From positions 2,232,001 to 2,296,000 of the forward strand of contig NZ_JABBGH010000001.1 of the NCBI RefSeq assembly GCF_012927305.1: 64,000 nucleotides of DNA, given 5' to 3'. This document shows positions 8,959 to 17,932 of the stretch, piece after piece. This DNA comes from Hymenobacter polaris. Lineage in GTDB: Bacteria; Bacteroidota; Bacteroidia; Cytophagales; Hymenobacteraceae. The notes under the pieces are model-generated. The model saw only the letters and a program-made list of their open reading frames with translations, did no database searches and was not told where the DNA came from. Each line of letters begins with the position of its first letter. The first letter of the stretch is position 1. A program made the translations under genes and the position numbers.

Positions 8959-9543
8959 TTAACGGGATAGTATACCGCGCTCTTCCAAAAGCTCGCGCGC
9001 TGCAACCAGGGCGTTAGAAACTAGCCTGTTGTCGGCTAGCATCTGCTGTAAGCTCTCATTAGACTTGCGCTTGAACGTCTCTTTAAACTGGTTGATGCTC
9101 TCGCGACGCTGGCGGGCTAGCGCTGCCGGCGACGGAGTAGGCAACAGGTATTTGCGAGTAAAAGCGTGGACAGCCGAGCGATTCAGAGAATAGTAGATAA
9201 TGAGCAAGGGCAGCGCAAAAGGGTTGAGCCCTACGCGCACTTCACCGAAGGAAAGGCCCATTGATACAACACCAGGTAGAAGAGCGACCAGATTACATAG
9301 ATTTAGCAATAAGGTGATACCAAGTGCATAGCGGAAGTACGAGGGCAGCCACAGATAACTAATAAAGCAACTCGCTACGGTGATAAAACCCTAATAATGG
9401 GCGCTCGTGAGTGTAATGATGATATAGCGCCCCTCTACTCCTGTCCAGGCAAGTAGTGAGGCTAGCGCAGTGTATAGACACGGCAAAAGGAGCAGCACTA
9501 ATAGCCCTAGGTTACGGCCTTGAGGCAAAGCAGAAAAAACCAT
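8959..9543 (-). pseudogene. Membrane protein gene interrupted by an in-frame TAG
   Basis: One continuous frame runs from ATG at 9543 to the stop at 8959 and is broken only by TAG at 9391-9393 (codon 51). Before it the frame encodes a hydrophobic segment (LGLLVLLLPCLYTALASLLA). After it come further membrane segments (SYLWLPSYFRYALGITLLLN and FALPLLIIYYSLN) and a charged, helical C-terminus. Without the TAG it would be about 194 residues with roughly four membrane helices. The family is not recognised. GC is about 50%, lower than MoxR upstream. It starts 25 bp after the MoxR stop, inside the operon. The downstream part could initiate at TTG 9309, giving 116 residues. Confidence 0.7.
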
Positions 9544-9568
9544 CTTAATTATTACGTTTAGCAACCAC

Positions 9569-10666
9569 TTACTCCACTACCTCCCGGCACGCGCGGTACA
9601 AATCCTTCCAGCCGTCGCGCTCCTTTACTACGGTTTCTAGGTATTCGAGCCACACCACGCGGTCGGGGGCGGGGTCTTTGACCACGGCGCCGGTGAGGCC
9701 GGCGGCTAGGTCATGGGCGCGCAGGGTGCCGTCGCCGAAGTAGGCGGCCAGCGCCAGGCCGGCGTTCATCACCGAGATGGCCTCGCCGGTGCTAAGGGTA
9801 CCGCTGGGGCTCTTGAGCTTGGTTTTGCCGTTGTCGGTGACGCCCGCCCGCAGCTCGCGGAAGATGGTGACCAGGCGGCTGATTTGCTCCAGCGCTGGGG
9901 CCTCCACGGGCAGCTGCAGGGCCCGGCCCTGCTTGGCTACGCGGGTTTGCACGATTTGGACTTCTTCGGCCAGGCTAGCGGGCAGGGGCAGCACCACGGC
10001 GTTGAAGCGGCGGCGCAGGGCGCTGCTCAGCTCGTTTACGCCGCGGTCGCGGTCGTTGGCCGTGGCAATGACGTTGAAGCCCTGAGTGGCCTGGATTTCG
10101 GTGCTCAGCTCGGGTATCGGCAGCACTTTTTCGGAGAGCATGGTTAGCAGCGTGTCCTGCACGTCGGAGGGGATGCGGGTGAGCTCCTCGATGCGCACGA
10201 GCTGGCCGGTTTGCATGCCTTTGTAGAGCGGGCTGGGCACCAGGGCGGCCAGCGAGGGACCCTCGGCGAGCAGGCGGGCGTAGTTCCAGGAGTAGCGCAG
10301 GCTGTCTTCGGCGGTGCCGGCGGTGCCCTGCACCAGCAGGTTGGTGTGCCCGCTGATGGCGGCCGTAAGGTGCTCGCTCACCCAGCTTTTGGCGGTGCCG
10401 GGCACGCCGAGCAGCAGCAGGGCGCGGTCGGTGGCCAGGGTCGCCACCGCGATTTCCATCAGCCGCCGCTGACCGATGTACTTGGGCTCAATCTCGAAGC
10501 CATTATCCAATTTGCCACCTAGGAGGTACGTGACCACGGCCCAGGGCGAGAGCTGCCAGTTGGGCGGCTTGGGGCGGTCGTCGGCGGCTTTGAGGGCAGC
10601 GAGCTCCTCGGCGTAGAGGTCTTCGGCGTGGGGGCGCAGCAGGTCGGTCGGCAAGGAAGGGGCCAT
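9569..10666 (-). CDS. MoxR-type AAA+ ATPase
   Basis: A 365-residue AAA+ ATPase. Walker A is GVPGTAKS (residues 87-94). The Walker B region reads LVRIEELTRIPSDVQ, where the usual Asp is replaced in the IEEL form. Sensor 1 is VIATANDRDRG, followed by the arginine finger region SSALRRRF. MoxR ATPases remodel or activate partner proteins, usually with a VWA protein. It follows the SWIM gene after 8 bp and precedes the broken membrane gene. Together with SWIM, DUF5682 and VWA it forms the core of a conserved multi-gene system. Confidence 0.92.
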   Translation of the reverse strand: MAPSLPTDLLRPHAEDLYAEELAALKAADDRPKPPNWQLSPWAVVTYLLGGKLDNGFEIEPKYIGQRRLMEIAVATLATDRALLLLGVPGTAKSWVSEHLTAAISGHTNLLVQGTAGTAEDSLRYSWNYARLLAEGPSLAALVPSPLYKGMQTGQLVRIEELTRIPSDVQDTLLTMLSEKVLPIPELSTEIQATQGFNVIATANDRDRGVNELSSALRRRFNAVVLPLPASLAEEVQIVQTRVAKQGRALQLPVEAPALEQISRLVTIFRELRAGVTDNGKTKLKSPSGTLSTGEAISVMNAGLALAAYFGDGTLRAHDLAAGLTGAVVKDPAPDRVVWLEYLETVVKERDGWKDLYRACREVVE

Positions 10667-10674
10667 GCGGGAAC

Positions 10675-13659
10675 TTAGAAAGTAGAAGGGGTGGAAGGTT
10701 CGGTAAGACTGGCGGTTAGCTGCTGGCGGAAGCGCACTGACTCTACAAAGTGCTCGACGAGCGTGGCCACGGGTGGATAAGTGACCGCTAGGGGCGCCAG
10801 CACGTTTGTGCAGGTCGAAAATTGGTCGTCGGGCAGGCTGCTGGCCAGGCGCGCCAACAGCGCCGCGAAGCGCTGGTATGGCTCGGTGTATTGGTAAACC
10901 GCGGCCGGCGCTAGCACCGTCGCGCTAAAGCGGAGCGCCGCCTGCACCACATCGGCGGGCCACGGCGCGGAGACGTAAGCCAGCAGCTCGGGCAGAAAGC
11001 TCGGGAGTTCGCTCGTGCGGGGCGGCAGTTGGGCGCGCAGCAACGCCAGCTTCTCGTCCGCGCGCAGCAGCGCAAACAGGTGGGTGACTTGCTGCTGAGC
11101 CAGCAACGTGGGCTGAGTGAAGTGGCGCAGCAGCAGGGGCGCCGCAAAGGCTTTCTCCTGATGCAGATAGGTGGCTCGCGCCCAGGCCCGCAGCAGCAGC
11201 GTGTGCCACTCGGTTTCGGCGGCCAGGTTTAGCAGCTCGTCGGCCGACACCCCTAGGTGGGTGGTCCAGCGGCTGGGCGGCAGTAGGCTTAGCAGCTGGC
11301 CCAGCCAGCCGGCGCGCTCCCCGCCACCTTCGATGCTCGTCGTTTTCTGCTCGATGCCGTCGGCCTGCCACGCTTTATCCCAGCTCTCCGGCAGCGCCAC
11401 GAGCAGCTTGGTACGCCCCAGCAGCGGGCGCTTCAGGCTTAAATAGGGCGCGGCGCGCTGCCACAGCCGCGCTAGCACTTCCGACTGCGGCAGGCGCACC
11501 AGCAGCGGCACCACGGTTTGGCGCACCTCCTTGCTTTTAGCGGAAAGGTAGGCGGTCAGCAGCGCCGCATCGGCCGCCTCGATGGTGGAAGCCAGCTCGC
11601 CCAGCAGGGCGGCCTGGGTGGCGGCAGGCTCGGCGGGCAAAGCGGCCCCTAGGAGCTGCCGGGCCAGCGCGGCATCCGTCTGGCGCAGCTGCCCGATAAA
11701 GCGCTTGCGCTGGGCTAGCGTGCCGGTTTCCCAGGTACCTAGGTCCTCGGCCGGCTGCTCGGGCGCTAGTACGGCGTGCCAGTCGGGGTTCTGCTGCGCC
11801 AGCCACCGGCCGCGCTCGCCCAGCAAAGCCAGGTTACCCGGCGAGTACTGCCGAAAGCTCTCTGTATTCAGAGCCGCAACCAGCAGCGCCGGCGGCACCA
11901 GGCGCTGGTGCTTTGCTAGCTGCTGCCAGTAGTCGGTGCGAAAAGCCGCGTACTGGTTATTGGCCAGCAGCGTGCGGAAGGCATCGGTCCCTAGGGGCCC
12001 GAGCGGCTGCCAGGTATCGGCGGGGGCCGGGGCAGGCGGTTCGGCAGTGGCTTTAGGAGGCTGGAAACCGGCCTTTTGCAACAGGGCCAAGGTGCCCGCT
12101 GCCAGCAGCACCTGCTGCTCGGGGCTATTGGCGGGGGTGGCTAGCCCCGGCACCAGCGGCACCGCCTCCCCACTCTGGCGGGTGCCCAGCAGGGCAATAC
12201 GCAAGAGCTGCGCAAAGGGCGGAAAAGCCGACCTAGGCGGCCCGCTGGCGGTGGCCTCGCCAGCGGCGGCCGGCCCGAGCGGTGGGGCGGCCGGCACTGC
12301 GCTTTCTGGCCGGCTGGGCCAACTGCTGAGCGGCCGAAACGCGCGCCCGTCCCATTCACCAAACAGGGTCATGGGCTGGCCTCCGCTACGTGCCAGCAGC
12401 TGCCAGGGCGCATCGCCATCCGTAAAACGCAGCGGGAGCGCCACGGAGTCGGTGGCGTGCACCAGGGCCCAATGGCCCGTGGGCTGCTGCGCCAGTTGCA
12501 CCGGCCCTAGGGTGGCGGGCCACTCGCGCAGCCACGGCTGCTGGCCCAGCGCCTGCGCATAGGCAGCGAGCAGCTGGCCAGGCTGTTGCGCGGCCGGCGC
12601 GCCAGCCAAAGAAGCCGAGCCCACAAACGTCAGCGCGGCGGGGGCGGCCCGCAGCGGTGAGGGCCCAGGGTAAAATAGCAAGCTTCCCGCATAAATACCC
12701 TGCGGCACCAGCGGCGTCGCAAAAGCCTGGCTGCCAAACGCAAACTCCAGCACCAGCGCGTGGCGGCCGGTACCCAGGCCATAGAGCCAGCTGCGGCGGG
12801 CCGTCAGGCGCTCTTCCTCCCAAGTAAACTGGCCGACCACCTGCCACTCGTCGGCTACGGGGCTGGCGTAGGCGGGCAGCTCTTCTTTCTTGATGGCAAT
12901 GCCCACTTGCTGCAGCACTTCCTGCCGGGTGGCGGCAGGCAGCTGCGCGTGGTTTTGGAAGGCGCGCACCAGCCAATACAGCTCGCCTAGGCGGGCCAGC
13001 AGCCGGGCGGGCCAGTCGGCGTGGGCGTGGCGCAGCGTGGCTAGCTCGCGCAGGGTGCTCGCCAGGCCCGGCAGCTGGTTGTCTACCAGCCGGGCGGCCT
13101 GGCTTTCCCAAAACCTGGGGGGCTGCTGGTTGAGGGTTGCCAGCCCGTGGCGCACCAGGTCGAGCAGCCAGATTTCCAGCTCATCGGCCCCCTGCGCCAT
13201 GCGGGCCAGCCGGGCGGGCGCTACGCCGCTGCCAGGTGTGCTCGTGGGCTCGGAGTCGGCCGCTACGGCTGCCGACTCGGGTGCTACCGGGCGAGGCTCC
13301 GCGGCCTTTTCTTCTTTTTTGGCCTGAGTTTGCTGGCGCTTGGCCAGCCATTCTTCCAGCCACGCCGGCGGCGTAGTAGCCGCGAAAAGGGCGGGCTGGC
13401 GGGCCAGCAGCAGCAGTAGGCCCGCCCCGTGCTTGCACGGAAACACGCGGCTAGGGCACGAGCACTTAAAGGCCGGCTCGCGCAGGTCGATGCCCGTCAG
13501 GTAGGGCTTGGCGCCGCTGCCCGCGCACTCGCCCCAGGCGGTGTCGGCGGTGCGGCCTAGGTTGCTCCACTTGGTGGGCTGGGCCAGCTGCTGCCCCCGC
13601 TGCAGCGTGCCCGCATCGGTTACGAAGGCCCGCGCCTGGTCTTCGGAGTAAGCAATCAT
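10675..13659 (-). CDS. SWIM zinc-finger protein with DUF5691-like region
   Basis: A 994-residue protein starting at ATG 13659 (MIAYSEDQARAF). An upstream extension to 13713 reads as non-conserved low-quality sequence and was not used. The N-terminus carries a SWIM zinc finger, CxCx6CxH, with Cys66, Cys68, Cys75 and His77. A charged linker (about 105-150) follows, then an Ala/Leu-rich region, and from about residue 490 a DUF5691-like helical-repeat region beginning FAQLLRIALLGTRQ. SWIM fingers bind DNA or proteins. It is the first gene of the operon; it lies 8 bp from MoxR and is probably the recognition component, which is inference from family context. Confidence 0.88.
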   Translation of the reverse strand: MIAYSEDQARAFVTDAGTLQRGQQLAQPTKWSNLGRTADTAWGECAGSGAKPYLTGIDLREPAFKCSCPSRVFPCKHGAGLLLLLARQPALFAATTPPAWLEEWLAKRQQTQAKKEEKAAEPRPVAPESAAVAADSEPTSTPGSGVAPARLARMAQGADELEIWLLDLVRHGLATLNQQPPRFWESQAARLVDNQLPGLASTLRELATLRHAHADWPARLLARLGELYWLVRAFQNHAQLPAATRQEVLQQVGIAIKKEELPAYASPVADEWQVVGQFTWEEERLTARRSWLYGLGTGRHALVLEFAFGSQAFATPLVPQGIYAGSLLFYPGPSPLRAAPAALTFVGSASLAGAPAAQQPGQLLAAYAQALGQQPWLREWPATLGPVQLAQQPTGHWALVHATDSVALPLRFTDGDAPWQLLARSGGQPMTLFGEWDGRAFRPLSSWPSRPESAVPAAPPLGPAAAGEATASGPPRSAFPPFAQLLRIALLGTRQSGEAVPLVPGLATPANSPEQQVLLAAGTLALLQKAGFQPPKATAEPPAPAPADTWQPLGPLGTDAFRTLLANNQYAAFRTDYWQQLAKHQRLVPPALLVAALNTESFRQYSPGNLALLGERGRWLAQQNPDWHAVLAPEQPAEDLGTWETGTLAQRKRFIGQLRQTDAALARQLLGAALPAEPAATQAALLGELASTIEAADAALLTAYLSAKSKEVRQTVVPLLVRLPQSEVLARLWQRAAPYLSLKRPLLGRTKLLVALPESWDKAWQADGIEQKTTSIEGGGERAGWLGQLLSLLPPSRWTTHLGVSADELLNLAAETEWHTLLLRAWARATYLHQEKAFAAPLLLRHFTQPTLLAQQQVTHLFALLRADEKLALLRAQLPPRTSELPSFLPELLAYVSAPWPADVVQAALRFSATVLAPAAVYQYTEPYQRFAALLARLASSLPDDQFSTCTNVLAPLAVTYPPVATLVEHFVESVRFRQQLTASLTEPSTPSTF

Positions 13660-13948
13660 GCAATTAGTAGAAATTGGCCGCCGGGGTGCACATAACGGGG
13701 CACAAAGTAGCACCGGCTAGTTGCTTCTACCCTCACGGCAGCCAGAGAGGCAAGTGGGTTACCGGGAGAAAAAAGAACCTAGGAAAAAACCTCATACGGC
13801 CACTTCGGGCTTGCTTGATTAATCGCGCCCGCTTACATCCCATAATCAAGAATAAGTATTAATATAAGCTTATTACTAGTTGTCTCATTTTATAAACTAA
13901 GATTATGCTAATAGCTTTGAATAAAGTATATTTTATTCTCCATCACTA

Positions 13949-16654
13949 GTGCTTGCATTCCGTTTGCTAGTTAATTTTTTATCATTTTTATCCTATTTAT
14001 TCCGTGCGCAGGGTTGGGCTCAGCGGGTAAGTTACCTGGGGGCACTTACGCTAGTATCTTTTCAGGTGTCAGCCCAGACTCCTACGGTGCAGTGGAGTAG
14101 CTCCTATGGCACGGCAGGATTGAACCAGCTCGCCTGCCTGCGGCCGGCAGTGGGGGGCGGATACTTACTAGGGGGCTCCAACGACCTTATAGAAGGCGGT
14201 GACCGCAGTCAACCTAGTAGGGGCGACGAGGACTACTGGGTGATAAAGGTGGACGCCACCGGCCACAAGCAATGGGACCAGACGCTGGGCGGGACCGGGG
14301 TGGACTGCTTGCAGGACTTGCAGCCGACGGCCGATGGGGGTTGTATTGTGGGCGGCACTTCTACCTCCGGCAAAAGCGGCGATAAAACGCAGGTTAGCCA
14401 GGGCTTAATTGATTACTGGATAGTCAAACTGGATGCCCAAGGGACCACGCAGTGGGAGCACTCTTTTGGTGGTACGGGTAACGATATCCTCTGGAGCTTA
14501 CAAGCCACGGCCGACGGGGGCTACTTGCTGGCGGGCACTTCAAATTCGCCCGTATCCGGGGATAAAACGGGCTACATTGATAACGCGGGGGACTACTGGA
14601 TAGTAAAACTTGATTCCCAAGGACATAAGCAGTGGGACCGCACGATTGGGGCGCAGGGCTACGAGTGGCTGCGCATAGCGCGACAAACGCCCGACGGAGG
14701 GTACTTGCTAGGTGGGGAATCCAGTTCGGGCGTCAGCGGCGACAAAACGCAGCCGGGCCAGGGGCAGCTTGATTACTGGCTGGTAAAGCTAGATGGCCAG
14801 GGGCGCAAGCAGTGGGACCGGACCTACGGCGGGCGGAGCGATGAGTTTTTAGCCGCTATTCAGCCCACGCCCGACGGAGGCTACCTGCTAGGGGGCACGT
14901 CGGAGTCCGATATGTCGGGCGATAAAAGCGAGCCTTACCTAGGTAATTCCGGTGACTATTGGCTGATTAAAGTAGATGCCCAAGGACGCAAGCAGTGGGA
15001 CCGCACGATTGGGGGCACGAGCTACGACCAGCTCACTGATGTGCTCTTGACGCCCGATGGTCACTACCTCTTGGGTGGGTTTTCCTGGTCCGGCATTTCT
15101 GGAAACCACAGCGAGGCAAACCGCGGGCATGAAGACGCTTGGGTGGTCCAGGTAGACGCGCAGGGCAAAGTAGAATGGGACCGCACCTTTGGCAGCAGCA
15201 GGTCAGATTGGCTAAGCAGTCTGGTACTAACGGCGGCTAATAAGCTGGTGATAGGCGGTTTCACTGACTCGGAGGACTTAGTCTCTCAAAAGTTAGCCAC
15301 TCATAAGCCAGGCGATTACGTAAAGCCCGACTGGTGGGCATTTCAGATTAATCCCACGCCGCCTACGGTGAAGATTGTGGGGGATACCGCCGTTTGTGCA
15401 GGGGGCCAAGTACAGCTTACGGCAGTAGCGTCCCCCAGCCCGGCCACGTTCCGCTGGAACACGGGGGCAACTACCGCCACCCTGCCCGTGACGCAGGCGG
15501 GCACCTACCAGGTAAGCGCCACCTTCGCCGACGGGCAGGTCAGCACCGCCACCCACCGCGTACAAGTGGCCAATCCTCCTCTCCGCATCCAGGGCGACAC
15601 CCTGCTGTGCGCGGGGCAGCCGCTGACGCTGACTGCCCTAGGCGGTACTTCCGCCGTTGCCTACGCGTGGAGCACCGGCGCTACCACCGCCTCTATTGAC
15701 GTTACGCAACCCGGCGTGTACTCGCTCACGGTCCACTACAGCTCCGGCTGCGAGGCCACGCAGCAAGTGCGCGTCCGCCAGCCGACGCTTCAACTGCAAG
15801 GGCCCTCCCTGCTCTGCGCAGGCAGCCGCACCACACTAGAGGCCCTAGCCCCGGGCGCTGTTGCTTACCGCTGGAGCACGGGCGAGGCAAGTTCTATAGT
15901 GGCTATCACGCAGCCAGGGGCGTATTCTGTAACCGCTACGTTTGCCAACGGGTGCACCCTCTCTCGCACGCAGCAGGTAAGCGTACCTGCTGCAGTAATT
16001 CAGGGCGACTCTGTGCTGTGCGCGGGCCAAGTAGGACGCTTAACTGCTGGCGGTAGCCCAGCAACCGCCTACCAGTGGAGCATGGGAGAAACCACCAAGG
16101 TCATCCGCATCGGGCAGCCGGGTCTTTATTCCCTGCGAGCTACTTCTGCCAGTGGCTGCAGCAGCACCGCTACGTGGCGGGTTGCCGCGGCGCCTCCCCT
16201 GCCCGCATTCACCCTAGGGGCTGATACTACCCTTTGCGAGGGCACCACGTTAGTGCTGCAAGCCCCCATGGGAAATCATCTAGCTTACCGCTGGTCGGAC
16301 GGCTCCACCGCCGCCTCGTTAACGGTGAGCACACCCGGCACCTACGAGCTAGTCATCACAACGCCCTGCGCGCAGCACGCAGTTACGCGGCGCATTGCTT
16401 ACCAAAGTTGCCTTTTACTACCGAATGTGGTTACGGCTAACGGGGACGGGCGCAACGACTCCTTCGCCCCGGCTGGGCTAGCCGCTGGCCCCTGGGAACT
16501 GACCATTTTCAACCGGTGGGGTCGCCAGGTATACACCACAACGGCATATGCCAACGATTGGGGGCCAGCGGCGGCCCCGGGCGTTTACTACTACGTGCTG
16601 CACCAAGCTGCCACTGGCGTTCGCTACAAAGGGGCGGTAGAGATTATTCGCTAA
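13949..16654 (+). CDS. Large T9SS-exported surface protein with gliding-motility-type C-terminus
   Basis: A 901-residue protein that starts with GTG and has a hydrophobic export signal ending near FQVSAQTPT. Residues about 50-460 contain about seven repeats of roughly 60 residues built around DYWxVKxDxxGxKQWDxTxGG and TPDGGYLLGGxS, likely a beta-propeller. Residues about 475-815 hold five Ig/PKD-like repeats with GDTxLCAGxxxxL and YxWSTGxTT. The C-terminus starting LLPNVVTANGDGRNDSF is the gliding-motility-associated (CHU_C type) domain that directs export by the T9SS. It probably sits on the cell surface or is secreted; its ligand is unknown. The upstream region is AT-rich and suits a promoter. 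Confidence 0.88.
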   Translation: MLAFRLLVNFLSFLSYLFRAQGWAQRVSYLGALTLVSFQVSAQTPTVQWSSSYGTAGLNQLACLRPAVGGGYLLGGSNDLIEGGDRSQPSRGDEDYWVIKVDATGHKQWDQTLGGTGVDCLQDLQPTADGGCIVGGTSTSGKSGDKTQVSQGLIDYWIVKLDAQGTTQWEHSFGGTGNDILWSLQATADGGYLLAGTSNSPVSGDKTGYIDNAGDYWIVKLDSQGHKQWDRTIGAQGYEWLRIARQTPDGGYLLGGESSSGVSGDKTQPGQGQLDYWLVKLDGQGRKQWDRTYGGRSDEFLAAIQPTPDGGYLLGGTSESDMSGDKSEPYLGNSGDYWLIKVDAQGRKQWDRTIGGTSYDQLTDVLLTPDGHYLLGGFSWSGISGNHSEANRGHEDAWVVQVDAQGKVEWDRTFGSSRSDWLSSLVLTAANKLVIGGFTDSEDLVSQKLATHKPGDYVKPDWWAFQINPTPPTVKIVGDTAVCAGGQVQLTAVASPSPATFRWNTGATTATLPVTQAGTYQVSATFADGQVSTATHRVQVANPPLRIQGDTLLCAGQPLTLTALGGTSAVAYAWSTGATTASIDVTQPGVYSLTVHYSSGCEATQQVRVRQPTLQLQGPSLLCAGSRTTLEALAPGAVAYRWSTGEASSIVAITQPGAYSVTATFANGCTLSRTQQVSVPAAVIQGDSVLCAGQVGRLTAGGSPATAYQWSMGETTKVIRIGQPGLYSLRATSASGCSSTATWRVAAAPPLPAFTLGADTTLCEGTTLVLQAPMGNHLAYRWSDGSTAASLTVSTPGTYELVITTPCAQHAVTRRIAYQSCLLLPNVVTANGDGRNDSFAPAGLAAGPWELTIFNRWGRQVYTTTAYANDWGPAAAPGVYYYVLHQAATGVRYKGAVEIIR

Positions 16655-16785
16655 GCACGGCTTTGCTTCCTACGCAATCTAGACTTCACAATGGCCGGCA
16701 AAGTCAAGAACGAGCGCGATTTCTAGCCACCCTGCCCCCAGGCAGGGACCGTTGTGTTTATTTTCCTTTCCTATTTCCTCCCCTT

Positions 16786-17529
16786 ATGAAACACCCTTTA
16801 CCAACCCTAGCCTTACTAAGCTTAACTAGCCTGGCGGCGCAGGCGCAGACTCAGTTTCGCTTCGGCCCGCAGGGCGGCTACACCCTCTCTTCCGCCACCT
16901 ATCACGTTGCCGACTACCCCAGCTACATTAGCACCTCCGGCAAGTTTGGCTCTGGCTTCACAGCGGGCCTAGTGGCGCAAGTTGACTTAGGCAACTTATT
17001 CTCCTTACAGCCGGCTGTGCACTACGTGCGCCGCACCCCGCGCATCGACGATAACTCCTATTACCAGCCTAACAACTATTACTACAACCAGCACTACGAG
17101 TTTCGGCTTGATTACCTGAGCGTGCCCGTGAACTTACTTTATAGCGAGCACGGCCACGGCAAAGGCTTCCAGGTGTTTGCCGGGCCCTACCTGGCATTTC
17201 TACTAGGGGGCAAGTACACCAGCGCCATCTCGGCGGGCTACGGTGGCCCGTCCAATGGTCGTGTCTTCGCGGGCAATGTTGTAGCGGGCGATACCTATGC
17301 CACCTCTAGCCGCGATACCAATTACTATTCCCGCAGGCTTGACTACGGCGTGCAGGCCGGGGTGGGCTACGGGCTACCAGTGGTGCAACTGCAATTCAGC
17401 TTCAACTACGGCCTACGCGACATCGGGGCCGCCTACGCGGCAAACGCGGGCAACACGTTTGCCGCCCCTGTCATCCACAACTACGGCTTTCAATTGGCAG
17501 CATCCTACCTCTTTGGACCTAAGTCTTAG
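16786..17529 (+). CDS. Outer-membrane beta-barrel (porin-family) protein
   Basis: A 247-residue protein from ATG 16786. A signal peptide (MKHPLPTLALLSLTSLAAQA) is followed by alternating amphipathic strands rich in Gly, Tyr and Asn (FRFGPQGGYTLSSATY, then Tyr/Asn-rich loops). This matches the PorT-like/OMP beta-barrel families of Bacteroidetes. It ends in a strand (FQLAASYLFGPKS). The frame is open further upstream, but the signal peptide fixes the start. It follows the T9SS surface protein by 131 bp in the same direction, so the two may be co-expressed. The specific function is unknown. Confidence 0.8.
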   Translation: MKHPLPTLALLSLTSLAAQAQTQFRFGPQGGYTLSSATYHVADYPSYISTSGKFGSGFTAGLVAQVDLGNLFSLQPAVHYVRRTPRIDDNSYYQPNNYYYNQHYEFRLDYLSVPVNLLYSEHGHGKGFQVFAGPYLAFLLGGKYTSAISAGYGGPSNGRVFAGNVVAGDTYATSSRDTNYYSRRLDYGVQAGVGYGLPVVQLQFSFNYGLRDIGAAYAANAGNTFAAPVIHNYGFQLAASYLFGPKS

Positions 17530-17932
17530 AAGCTGTACGAATTAGCAGAATTTAAGAATGCGCCGAATGTTAGCCCATGGCAGCTAAGCATTTGCATGAT
17601 TCAGCAACCGACCATCCTCTTTCTATAAGCGGCGGTTGGCACTCAGCCACGCCAGGGTGCGCTCGCCTAACCAGCGATTCCTGGCGTGGCTGAGCGCTGC
17701 TTTTTCAGCACGCTGTGCGTCGGCTTTTCCGACCGTAGGCCATAGCACTGGCGCAGGTGGCCGGCAAAGAGCCCGGCAAACGAGCCGTCGCCCCTGACTA
17801 CCTGCACCTGCCCTAATAGCGGCAGTTGCGTCGTTCAATGGCGGGCGGGGGCAAGCTCCGCCCCTACCGTACACGGACCTCAAAACTGCTGTAGGTGGCA
17901 AATAAGGCTGCCTTTACGGCCACGCCCGCTGG
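17530..17932. other. Intergenic stretch with transposase remains
   Basis: Apart from the IS5-like remnant (17623-17830), no gene is visible. The end of the porin-family gene faces the end of the hydrolase gene here, so the stretch lies between convergent genes. Confidence 0.5.
17623..17830 (-). pseudogene. IS5-type transposase C-terminal remnant, frameshifted
   Basis: The minus-strand frame ending at 17623 reads RNRWLGERTLAWLSANRRL, close to the conserved C-terminus of IS5-family DDE transposases (RW-ERT-AWL--RRL). A neighbouring frame over about 17758-17803 reads DGSFAGLFAGHLRQ, resembling the segment after the second catalytic Asp. The two pieces lie in different frames, so the gene is dead. 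A perfect 15-bp inverted repeat (CTCAGCCACGCCAGG and its complement, about 17642-17695) lies within it. Confidence 0.6.

Noticed and set aside
16516..16785. Upstream extension of the porin-family gene
   Set aside because: It overlaps the end of the T9SS gene, and the signal peptide at 16786 fixes the start.
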